Source: Lachnospiraceae bacterium
GTDB lineage: Bacteria; Bacillota; Clostridia; Lachnospirales; Lachnospiraceae
Assembly (NCBI GenBank): GCA_900771995.1
Contig: CAAGQC010000051.1
Span: forward strand, 1-22,473
Reading direction: 5' to 3'
DNA length: 22,473 nucleotides
The notes below the pieces were generated by a model. It was not told where the DNA came from. It made no database searches and worked only from the letters and a program-made list of their open reading frames with translations. Both the position numbers and the translations under genes were made by a program. Numbering within the stretch: position 1 is the first letter of the stretch; each line of letters opens with the position of its first letter. Positions 14,886-21,064 of this stretch are shown here, in pieces.

Positions 14886-16565
14886 CTATTTCTGTACAGT
14901 AAATTCTATAGGTGACGCCTCCTCATCATATCGGTCCCAGGCCTCCAGGTACTCCTCCTCGGTACTTTCCACGCTCTGTCCCCGGCTGTCCAAACGGTAA
15001 TAGGTTGCATTGCCGTTCTCATCATAGACTTCCGTATGGGACTGGGTCAATACCAGCTGACTGCCTGCGGCATCCATGTTATACACCTCGATGCTGTGAC
15101 CTGAAGTCACATAAAAACCATCCGCTCCGGCACATAACGGATACGCTGTTCCCGCGCTCTCCAGTGAGCCGAGCTTCAGTGGTGCTGCATCCTCTCCCAC
15201 ACGGTAGACATCACAGGACATTGCGTAAGTATGGTCTCCATCCTCATAGAATCCATCGGATATCAGGAAAATCGGTGTACCGTCCATTTCCGCCTGTGCA
15301 TACGCCACATACCCTTTTGCGGCAAAATAACCAACATAGGAACTGTTCTCCAGATAGATCCAGGCGGTATTCTCCTGCCTTGCGGCAGCCACCTTCTCCT
15401 GTTCCGCGGCAGTCAGTTCTGCCTGCTTTGCGTCAATCGCCTCCTGCTCTGCCTGCAATGCTGCAAGTGCCTCCTGCTGTTTTGCCTCCTCCGCGGCCAT
15501 CAATTCCTTCTCCTGCCCGGCAGCTACCGCACTATCGACCTCCTCACCGGCTTCGCTGTTCCCCGCTTCATTGGTCAAAACAACTGTCGTTCCTTCTTTC
15601 GGATCCGTCAGAAAACATACTGCCACGATCACACAGGCTGCCACTGCCGCCAGCAGGATCCAAAAGGACGGTTTTTTATAATTCAATACTTCTTTCACTC
15701 TCTTTTTCACCCCTACTTCCCCAAAGGCCAGCGGGCATACTGTCACCAGCCGCCTTTGCATACTACAGGAAAGCAGTGCATAGGAATAGTTCTTGCGTTG
15801 TTCCAACGTAAGATCCTTCACCGCACTCTCATCGCAGGCCAGTTCCAGATCCCGGCAGAACAGGATGTACGCCACCCAGACAAACGGATTGTACCAGTGG
15901 ATCATAAGGAGCACAAACCCAAGGGGTTTCCACCACTGGTCACCCCGGCGCAGATGTGCCTGTTCATGAGCGATGACATAGGAAAGCTGTGCTTCCTCCA
16001 TGCTGGAGGACAGATAGATCTTAGGTCTTAACAATCCCAGAATAAATGGAGACTTCACCTGGTCGCATACCCAGAAGTTCTCCCGCAGCCAGACTGCCTC
16101 ACTTACCTGTCTTCGTACCCGCAGATAACTGTATACGGCATAGCCAAGCAGCACGATCACACCGATCAGCCAGAGAATGCTTCCCACGGACAGGATCTGT
16201 TGGATCCATTCTCCCCGAAAGCCTGTTGTCACTGTCCCGGCACCTGTCTGGATTCCTGTCAGTCCTGCTGCCCCGGCACCATCCACCACAGTCTGTGACA
16301 GCTTCCCGCCACTGACCGGTGTCTGCGCAAGCGTCAGATCCGCCGCACTTCCATAGCGGTTCTGCATCCGGAAGGCTCCCGGCATCAGGCTGAACCGGCT
16401 CTCCGGCACAAAAGGACATACCAGACGCAGACCCACAAATCCCCAAAGCACACAGTTCACCCATTTCGGTGCCTGTTTTAACAGAAGTCGGAGCAATATT
16501 ACGATCAGGATCAGCCATGCCGCGCCAATGCTCATCGTAAGCAATGTTGAAAAAATACGGTTCAT
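14886..16565 (-). CDS. M56-family membrane metallopeptidase (BlaR1/MecR1-like) with unusual sensor region
   Basis: The 559-residue protein has membrane segments at about residues 7-30, 122-148, 214-236 and 299-320. The zinc peptidase motif HEQAH is at 200-204, with the downstream ligand in ELACDE at 241-246. In BlaR1 and MecR1 an outer sensor triggers this cytoplasm-facing protease, leading to loss of the BlaI/MecI repressor. Here the outer part is not a penicillin-binding domain: residues 345-398 form an A/E/Q-rich coiled coil, followed by about 160 residues of apparently beta-rich sequence (WIYLENSSYVGYFAAKGYVA onward) without an SxxK/SxN/KTG set that I can see. The gene overlaps the BlaI-type gene by 4 bases (ATGA), so the two are cotranscribed and coupled. 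Confidence 0.9.
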   Translation of the reverse strand: MNRIFSTLLTMSIGAAWLILIVILLRLLLKQAPKWVNCVLWGFVGLRLVCPFVPESRFSLMPGAFRMQNRYGSAADLTLAQTPVSGGKLSQTVVDGAGAAGLTGIQTGAGTVTTGFRGEWIQQILSVGSILWLIGVIVLLGYAVYSYLRVRRQVSEAVWLRENFWVCDQVKSPFILGLLRPKIYLSSSMEEAQLSYVIAHEQAHLRRGDQWWKPLGFVLLMIHWYNPFVWVAYILFCRDLELACDESAVKDLTLEQRKNYSYALLSCSMQRRLVTVCPLAFGEVGVKKRVKEVLNYKKPSFWILLAAVAACVIVAVCFLTDPKEGTTVVLTNEAGNSEAGEEVDSAVAAGQEKELMAAEEAKQQEALAALQAEQEAIDAKQAELTAAEQEKVAAARQENTAWIYLENSSYVGYFAAKGYVAYAQAEMDGTPIFLISDGFYEDGDHTYAMSCDVYRVGEDAAPLKLGSLESAGTAYPLCAGADGFYVTSGHSIEVYNMDAAGSQLVLTQSHTEVYDENGNATYYRLDSRGQSVESTEEEYLEAWDRYDEEASPIEFTVQK

Positions 16566-16930
16566 TGCGCTCCCCCTTCCGCTTCATCGATCATCTTGCG
16601 GATCTTCGCCGCCTCCTCTGCAGTCAGCGCCCGATCTTTTGTAAAGGCCGCAAGAAACGCAGGCAGAGACCCTTCAAAGGTATCCTCCACAAACTGTCTG
16701 CTCTGCATCGCATAGAACTCTTCTCTGGAGATCAGGGAAGTCACCGTCCCGTTGTCATTGCGAAACAGACCCTTGTCACACAGTCTGCGCAGTACATTAT
16801 GCGCCGTGGTGCGCTTCCAGTGAAATGCTTCCTCCGTCAGCTTTACCAGTTCCGAAGAAGACACCGGTTCGTGCTCCCAGATCATATCCGCATATCGTGC
16901 CTCGACCACACCCAACTGAATTTCTGCCAT
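16562..16930 (-). CDS. BlaI/MecI/CopY-family repressor
   Basis: The 122-residue protein is of the usual length. The N-terminal two thirds is a winged helix (MAEIQLGVVEARYADMIWEH, then SSSELVKLTEE, TTAHNVLRRLCDKG and a wing around NDNGTVTSLISREEF). The C-terminal helices give dimerisation and, in relatives, contain the site cut after induction by the M56 protein. GGAGG lies 7 bases before the ATG. It is first in a two-gene operon with the M56 peptidase. A pair of large palindromes at 17006-17057 in the promoter is the likely binding site, giving autorepression. No beta-lactamase or penicillin-binding gene is adjacent, so the regulated resistance or stress genes may lie elsewhere. Confidence 0.92.
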   Translation of the reverse strand: MAEIQLGVVEARYADMIWEHEPVSSSELVKLTEEAFHWKRTTAHNVLRRLCDKGLFRNDNGTVTSLISREEFYAMQSRQFVEDTFEGSLPAFLAAFTKDRALTAEEAAKIRKMIDEAEGGAQ

Positions 16931-17005
16931 GTTGTTTCCTCCTGTTACTGTTTTCCTGATGACATAGATTTCTTTTTAATTTTTCTGGTTTACTTTTGCA
17001 AAAGT

Positions 17006-17057
17006 ATAGAGACCACATGTTGTGGTCTAATTACAGACTACAGCATGTGGTCTCTAT
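17006..17057. promoter_or_regulatory. Double palindromic operator of the BlaI/M56 operon
   Basis: AGACCACATGTTGTGGTCT (17010-17028) is a perfect inverted repeat with a 3-base centre. AGACTACAGCATGTGGTCT (17035-17053) is a second copy with one mismatched pair. The two copies together form a larger inverted repeat with outer arms ATAGAGACCACATG and its complement. The core resembles the TACA/TGTA boxes known for BlaI and MecI. The second copy overlaps the putative -10 box. Confidence 0.75.
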
Positions 17058-17063
17058 TGTCAA
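17035..17063 (-). promoter_or_regulatory. Promoter of the BlaI/M56 operon
   Basis: On the minus strand TTGACA (17063-17058) is perfect. Seventeen bases on lies TAGTCT (17040-17035), a weak -10 box inside operator copy 2. A better -10, TATACT (17008-17003), lies further downstream but lacks a good -35, so the exact start is uncertain. Confidence 0.5.
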
Positions 17064-17124
17064 GTATCTGCTGCGGGCTTTTCTTTTTCCTTTTTCCGCT
17101 GTTTCATGGTTATCACTGTAAGAG

Positions 17125-18303
17125 CTACCGCTGGATGTCATATATTTCCGGCCAGCCTGTACGTTCTCCCCGATCGATTTCCCTCTGGATCCGTTCGTAG
17201 ATATAAAGATTCTTGTGTTCCAGATCGATCAGCTGCAGCATTTCCTCATCTGTCAGCGCGCGTTCCGGGTAATAAAACTGTGCATCTGCAATACAGTAGG
17301 CGAGTCCCTGTCCGTCGTATTCCTCCGGATAAGTAATCACGGTAAGGGGTGTGTCCGTATAAACATTTTCCCCTTCATATTTTTCCGTCCACTTTTCATA
17401 ACGGATCTGTTCCTCCGCTGTCAGGTCACGGCTGTCTCTCCCCCAGACATCCACCGGTGCGGAGGAAAGCCTTGCATACAGTTCATCGATCTCTGCATCC
17501 GACATCTGTTCGTAGCGGTCAAAATAGGAGCTCTCGGAATATTTCTGCTGCCATATTTTTTCCTGCATACTGTAATCCAGTTTGTGCACATATTCAATGA
17601 CTTCCAGCCATTCCTCTTCGGTAATCGTGGTATTGGGCAGATAGATGAGACAGCCGTATTCTTCCCCGGGGGTGCTCCGGACAGCCACGCCGCTGCCGAA
17701 ATAATTCTCGTCTTCGGTCAGTTCCCGGATCTGCCCCGTGGGATATTTGCCGTTTTCCTCATATTCCCGGGTCAGCTGCTCATAGACACTCTGTTCTCTG
17801 GCTGTCAGTTCTCTGTTAAATTCTGCCGAAACATTGCCCTGTTCTGCCACCATTTCCAGATGTCCCAACTCTTCGGTACTAATATCCGTCATGCGTTCTG
17901 CCAGATAGCGGCGGTATCCCACGATTCCGGCGGCGGTGGCGGATACTGCTGTGACGGAGAGTATTGCTACAGCCAGCAGGATGCCTGCTGCCCGGGGTAA
18001 TCTCTTGCCCGTGGTCCGCCAGATTTTCCTGCTTCTTCTGTCCGATAGCTTTCCGGGGGCATGCTCCTGTCGGTATCTGTTCCCGTTGGCACTGATAGTC
18101 TGACTCTTTTTCTGCGCCGTCTGTTGCCTGATCCGTGCATAGGCTGCATCTGCCCTGTCCAGCACGATCTGTGGAAGTTCTATTTCTATTTTATCCAGTT
18201 CATCCATTTTTTCCATTCGTCCGCGTATTTCTGTTTTCTCCGTTTTTTCTGCTGCGCTTCCGCTCACTGCCTGTACTCTCCGCTTTGCCTGTGTCTGTCT
18301 CAT
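17125..18303 (-). CDS. Putative membrane-anchored anti-sigma factor
   Basis: The frame is open from 18498, but that part overlaps the sigma gene; the ATG at 18303, preceded by GGAGGCGGGAG, overlaps the sigma stop codon as ATGA and is the likely start. The 392-residue protein has a basic cytoplasmic part of about 100 residues including a possible sigma-binding segment (ELPQIVLDRADAAYARIRQ at 42-60), one membrane helix at 104-126, and an outer domain of about 265 residues rich in E, Y and T. The outer part has two similar LTAxEQ-type motifs (ELTAREQSVYEQL at 165-177 and DLTAEEQIRYEKW at 293-305), suggesting an internal repeat. One membrane pass and coupling to an ECF sigma factor suit an anti-sigma factor, but no named anti-sigma domain is recognised. 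Confidence 0.78.
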   Translation of the reverse strand: MRQTQAKRRVQAVSGSAAEKTEKTEIRGRMEKMDELDKIEIELPQIVLDRADAAYARIRQQTAQKKSQTISANGNRYRQEHAPGKLSDRRSRKIWRTTGKRLPRAAGILLAVAILSVTAVSATAAGIVGYRRYLAERMTDISTEELGHLEMVAEQGNVSAEFNRELTAREQSVYEQLTREYEENGKYPTGQIRELTEDENYFGSGVAVRSTPGEEYGCLIYLPNTTITEEEWLEVIEYVHKLDYSMQEKIWQQKYSESSYFDRYEQMSDAEIDELYARLSSAPVDVWGRDSRDLTAEEQIRYEKWTEKYEGENVYTDTPLTVITYPEEYDGQGLAYCIADAQFYYPERALTDEEMLQLIDLEHKNLYIYERIQREIDRGERTGWPEIYDIQR

Positions 18304-18857
18304 TTTCTCCCGCCTCCTTCCTCGGTCTCCGCATAATACTTCGCCAGCTGCTCCCGCCCTCTGGCAAGCCTTGTGCGCACCGTGCTGTCCGGCAGCTGTA
18401 ACAATTTTCCGATCTCTGCCGTCCGCAGCCCCTCCGCATAGAACAACACCACGATCAGACGATATTTTTCCTCCAGTCCCCGCAGAGCTTCCTTCCATTC
18501 CAGGTTAGCCTCCGCCTCTACCGTGCCCTTTGCTTCCTGTTCCGGTAGTTCCTCTACACAGACCATCCGCTTTCCGGAACGCAGAATATCCTTACATTTA
18601 TTGATTAGGATCCGGATCATCCAGGTCTTGAAATACCGATTTTTCTGTAATGTGTCTATTTTCTCCCAACAGGTGAGAATCGTCTCCTGTATGGCATCCG
18701 CAATATCTGCATCCTGCGGCAGGATTGCGCTGGCTGTCCGGTACATATCCCGCTCATGAAGCTGCATCAGCTTCGTGAAAGCGTCCGGATCCCGCTTCTT
18801 TGCCCTGCGCACCAGTTGTTCTACTTCTCCCATATGTTTTATTCCTTTCTTCCTCAT
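18300..18857 (-). CDS. ECF-type RNA polymerase sigma factor
   Basis: The 185-residue protein has sigma region 2 at about residues 15-95 (DPDAFTKLMQLHERDMYRTA, then ADAIQETILTCWEKI and FKTWMIRILINKCKDILR) and region 4 at 125-175 (LRGLEEKYRLIVVLFYAEGL, then IGKLLQLPDSTVRTRLARGR). It lacks regions 1 and 3, as ECF factors do. The start at 18857 has AGAGG 7 bases upstream; an in-frame ATG at 18833 with AAAGGA upstream is also possible. CATAAG and CTTATG flank the ribosome site and could pair. A promoter of ECF type precedes the gene, so it probably transcribes itself. The gene overlaps its downstream partner by 4 bases. Confidence 0.93.
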   Translation of the reverse strand: MRKKGIKHMGEVEQLVRRAKKRDPDAFTKLMQLHERDMYRTASAILPQDADIADAIQETILTCWEKIDTLQKNRYFKTWMIRILINKCKDILRSGKRMVCVEELPEQEAKGTVEAEANLEWKEALRGLEEKYRLIVVLFYAEGLRTAEIGKLLQLPDSTVRTRLARGREQLAKYYAETEEGGGRK

Positions 18858-18878
18858 AAGTGTACCTCTTATGACTAT

Positions 18879-18906
18879 TAGACGGAAGACCTGGCGAAAA
18901 TGTCCC
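18879..18906 (-). promoter_or_regulatory. ECF-type promoter of the sigma/anti-sigma operon
   Basis: On the minus strand GGGACA followed by T-rich bases (18906-18901) and CGTCTA (18884-18879) are separated by 16 bases. CGTC is the hallmark -10 of many Firmicute ECF factors, and the -35 has the G/AC character they use, though it is not a perfect GAAAC. No good sigma-A boxes are present here. This implies positive autoregulation. Confidence 0.6.
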
Positions 18907-19078
18907 GGTTTTAAATAACAAAATCCACCCCTTTCTTTAGAAAAAACTTTTCAACATGTTCCGAGTCAACGTTCTTTTTATCTACATATAGTCCATAAAA
19001 ATTTCTCTTTGTTCCTCTGACTACTAAATATGGTATTGTGCACTTTTTTGTTGTGGAATTGTATAGGAAATATAAGAA

Positions 19079-19107
19079 TTGAAACACCCTACTCTGCATG
19101 ATACACT
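19079..19107 (+). promoter_or_regulatory. Promoter of the holin-like toxin transcript
   Basis: TTGAAA (19079-19084) and TACACT (19102-19107) are separated by 17 bases, with TGA before TACACT giving an extended -10. Transcription should begin near 19113, at the start of the left inverted repeat. Confidence 0.6.
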
Positions 19108-19111
19108 TCTT

Positions 19112-19147
19112 GAGAAGCAATCGTGTTGCAAGGTGGTAGCCTCCCGG
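19112..19147 (+). repeat. Left arm of inverted repeat flanking the toxin-like gene
   Basis: The arm begins GAGAAGCAATCG and ends AGCCTCCCGG. The same sequence, slightly changed, is found on the minus strand at 19455-19418. CCTCCC at 19140-19145 can pair with GGGAGG, the ribosome site at 19168-19173, so the arm may hide the start of translation. Confidence 0.65.
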
Positions 19148-19181
19148 CTTATATTTCTAACTAAGAAGGGAGGTGGTGCTA

Positions 19182-19367
19182 ATGGATATGTATGAAGTAT
19201 TAAACCTGTTATTTTTAGGTGGTACATTTCTCATTGCACTGCTTGCCTACATAGACAGTAGGATCAACAAGCGAACCGTTGGAAACACGCCTTGCGTGTT
19301 CCCAACAGTATCGCGATATTCGTCAAGGTCTCGAGCAAGCTCGGACTTTGACTCATTATACGCGTAA
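19182..19367 (+). CDS. Small holin-like membrane toxin, type I toxin-antitoxin candidate
   Basis: The ATG at 19182 lies 8 bases after GGGAGG, giving 61 residues. Residues 1-31 have the form of the putative holin-like toxin family: MDMYEVLNLLFLGGTFLI, the end of one membrane helix, then a basic tail (DSRINKR). Such peptides depolarise the membrane and are silenced by an antisense or trans RNA. The remaining 30 residues (from TVGNTPCVF on) are polar and unlike the short family; their DNA contains two strong hairpins (19278-19306 and 19322-19352), so this part may exist for RNA structure, or the reading frame may have been extended. The gene has its own promoter, a leader able to hide the ribosome site, and a bidirectional terminator. 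Family assignment rests on the N-terminal half only. Confidence 0.7.
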   Translation: MDMYEVLNLLFLGGTFLIALLAYIDSRINKRTVGNTPCVFPTVSRYSSRSRASSDFDSLYA

Positions 19368-19370
19368 ATA

Positions 19371-19413
19371 AATAAACCTACCTTGTCACTTGGCCAGTAC
19401 AGGTAGGTTTATT
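19371..19413. terminator. Bidirectional terminator shared by the toxin mRNA and the convergent RNA
   Basis: AATAAACCTACCT (19371-19383) pairs perfectly with AGGTAGGTTTATT (19401-19413). The A/T ends of the stem give a T-containing tail on both strands. It lies 4 bases beyond the toxin stop codon. Confidence 0.75.
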
Positions 19414-19417
19414 ATCA

Positions 19418-19455
19418 CCACCGGGAGGCTAACCACTTGTGGGCGGTTGCTTCTC
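19418..19455 (-). repeat. Right arm of inverted repeat flanking the toxin-like gene
   Basis: Read on the minus strand it begins GAGAAGCAACCG and contains TTAGCCTCCCGG. It aligns with the left arm over its whole length with a few mismatches and two single-base gaps. It forms the first 40 bases of the candidate antitoxin RNA. Confidence 0.65.
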
Positions 19456-19521
19456 TTTATGTCTCGATTATAATATCTTTCTTTCTTTCAAGCCTTAATT
19501 TTAAAATTATTTTCCAGCTGC

Positions 19522-20322
19522 TTACGGTCTCTGTCCCATAGCGCCTTCCAGCGTCAGAGTCTCACCGCTCATATACTTGAAGTCGGGGGAAGCCAGTTGT
19601 ACACAGACACGGCCGATCTCCTTCTCCACGTCACCATAATGTCCCATGGGAGGCATCTTGACGTTTGCCTTGAAAGCTTCAGGATATGCCTGTTCGAATT
19701 TCTCCAGCTGTGCGGTCCATGCCAGCGGGCATACCACATTGACATTAATGCCATCGGGGCCCCACTCGGTAGCTGCGACTCTGGTCAGTCCGCGGATACC
19801 TTCCTTGGCTGCCGCATAGGCACACTGTCCGAAATTACCGAAAAGACCTGCACCGGATGCAAAATTCACTACGGAACCCTTGGTCTCTTTCAGGTAAGGA
19901 TAGCAGGCTTTCATATAGTAGAAAGCGGCATACAGTCCGGAATATACGGCCAGATCAAACTGCTCGGTGGTATGATCTGCGATGGTTACGCCGGAAGCGG
20001 AAGCCTGTGCATTGTTGATCAGTACATCGATTCTGCCAAAAGTGTCAATCGCCTGCTTCACCACATTCTGTACGATTGCTTCGTTGTCTGCACCTGCACT
20101 GACATCTGCCTGTACGGGAAGCACCTTGATACCATACTTTTTCTCCAGTTCTTCCTTCGCGTCGGTCAGCTTCTGTACATTACGTCCGGTCAGCACCAGA
20201 TTGGCACCTTCCTTCGCATAAGCTGTTGCAATACCGTAACCGATGGATCCGCACTCTCCGTTACTCAATACGGCTCTTCCTCCGCCGGTGATGATTGCTG
20301 TCTTTCCTGTTAAAAATCCCAT
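19522..20322 (-). CDS. Short-chain dehydrogenase, resembles clostridial 12-alpha-hydroxysteroid dehydrogenase
   Basis: The 266-residue protein is a classical SDR with a Rossmann fold. It has the glycine-rich loop at 12-31 (TGGGRAVLSNGECGSIGYGI), R47 in LTGRN suggesting NADP(H), NNAQ at 103-106, and the catalytic S156, Y169 and K173. From memory, stretches such as DVLINNAQASASG, NFASGAGLFGN and SPDFKYMSGETLTLEG are shared with the NADP-dependent 12-alpha-hydroxysteroid dehydrogenase of bile-acid-converting clostridia; identity cannot be measured here, and the substrate remains inferred. Compared with ordinary TGxxxGIG loops, the first loop is longer by several residues. GGGAGG lies 6 bases before the ATG. 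The gene stands alone with an extended -10 promoter and an operator-like palindrome. Confidence 0.88.
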   Translation of the reverse strand: MGFLTGKTAIITGGGRAVLSNGECGSIGYGIATAYAKEGANLVLTGRNVQKLTDAKEELEKKYGIKVLPVQADVSAGADNEAIVQNVVKQAIDTFGRIDVLINNAQASASGVTIADHTTEQFDLAVYSGLYAAFYYMKACYPYLKETKGSVVNFASGAGLFGNFGQCAYAAAKEGIRGLTRVAATEWGPDGINVNVVCPLAWTAQLEKFEQAYPEAFKANVKMPPMGHYGDVEKEIGRVCVQLASPDFKYMSGETLTLEGAMGQRP

Positions 20323-20418
20323 AAATAGCCTCCCTTTCCGATCTGACGATCTGCCCTTCTAAAATATACCATGCCTTCCCGGAACATATGTCATTGATTT
20401 CATTTATGATACAAGTTC

Positions 20419-20442
20419 ATGTAAGTACTTACATTTATTATA
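20419..20442 (-). promoter_or_regulatory. Extended -10 promoter and perfect 16-bp palindrome of the SDR gene
   Basis: On the minus strand TATAAT (20442-20437) is preceded by TGC, an extended -10; the -35 is weak. Two bases downstream lies ATGTAAGTACTTACAT (20419-20434), a perfect palindrome across the expected start of transcription. It fits ATGT-N8-ACAT, the PadR-family pattern, but TetR-type binding is also possible. Confidence 0.6.
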
Positions 20443-20497
20443 GCACACTTGTCAGACTTTTCCACAACTTTTTTCATATATTCAGTATTTATTCCCA

Positions 20498-21052
20498 TTA
20501 TTTGAGAAAAATACTCACCAATACCCCCAGTCGCTCTGCCTCCTGCAAAAACCGGGCCTCGATTTCTCCCGGCGTATGCTCCGCCAGATCCGGTACCGAA
20601 AAAAGCTTCGGCACCATTCTATCCTCTTCTCCGTGAAGTAGTGTCTTCAGCTCCAGTTCCAAAATCTCATCATCGATCTGCTTCCAGCGCCGATTCTCTT
20701 CCGCCGTCAGATCATCCAGTCCGAAATGTGTGAGGATTGTTCCCATGATCTTACTTTCGATTTCCAGATAGTTGGACAGATGGATTTTCACCGGGCGGAT
20801 GATATCCGATATATATCCTTCACTGGCATCATGGAGCAGACAGGCGAGTTGCTGCCTCTTAGACCACCCTCTGGCTTTTGCTTCCGCGGCACAGTTGAGC
20901 GAATGCTGCCCCACCGAATAAAAATAGGTCAGCTGTCCTCCGCCCCGGCACAGTAAGCTCAGCGCATGAGCAATATCCTCGATATACACATCCCCCGGTG
21001 TCATCTGCATGGGATCGAATTTTCTGCCGGAATAAGTCGTCATGGTATTCAT
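20498..21052 (-). CDS. HD-domain phosphohydrolase (YfbR-like)
   Basis: The 184-residue protein has the metal-binding residues of the HD superfamily: H50 in VGQHSLNC, the HD pair H74-D75 in LLHDASE, and D127/D128 in KQIDDEI. The N-terminal YSGRKFDPMQM and IEDIAHALSLLCR belong to a subgroup of small HD hydrolases close to 5'-deoxynucleotidases, so a nucleotide monophosphate is a plausible substrate, but this is inference. AAGGAG lies 9 bases before the ATG and overlaps the stop of the upstream peptidase gene; the 12-base gap marks an operon. No strong terminator hairpin is seen after the gene. Confidence 0.88.
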   Translation of the reverse strand: MNTMTTYSGRKFDPMQMTPGDVYIEDIAHALSLLCRGGGQLTYFYSVGQHSLNCAAEAKARGWSKRQQLACLLHDASEGYISDIIRPVKIHLSNYLEIESKIMGTILTHFGLDDLTAEENRRWKQIDDEILELELKTLLHGEEDRMVPKLFSVPDLAEHTPGEIEARFLQEAERLGVLVSIFLK

Positions 21053-21064
21053 AAGTGTTGCTCC

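Larger units (their letters stand above)
18858..19181. other. Intergenic region between the sigma operon and the toxin-like gene
   Basis: This interval holds the ECF promoter (18879-18906), about 170 bases of AT-rich sequence without a supported gene, the toxin promoter (19079-19107) and the toxin leader with the left inverted repeat (19112-19147). A 69-codon minus-strand frame at 18911-19120 is not supported because it starts at TTG without a ribosome site and overlaps the toxin promoter. Confidence 0.6.
19371..19460 (-). ncRNA. Candidate antitoxin RNA converging on the toxin gene
   Basis: On the minus strand a perfect TATAAT (19472-19467) lies about 7 bases before 19460; the -35 is poor. 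A transcript from there would be about 90 bases, begin with the right inverted-repeat arm and end in the shared terminator, overlapping the 3' end of the toxin mRNA. This matches the layout of convergent type I antitoxins. Its existence is inferred only. Confidence 0.4.

Noticed and set aside
18911..19120. 69-codon minus-strand reading frame between the sigma and toxin genes
   Set aside because: It starts at TTG without a ribosome site, overlaps the toxin promoter and leader, and the product matches nothing I recognise.
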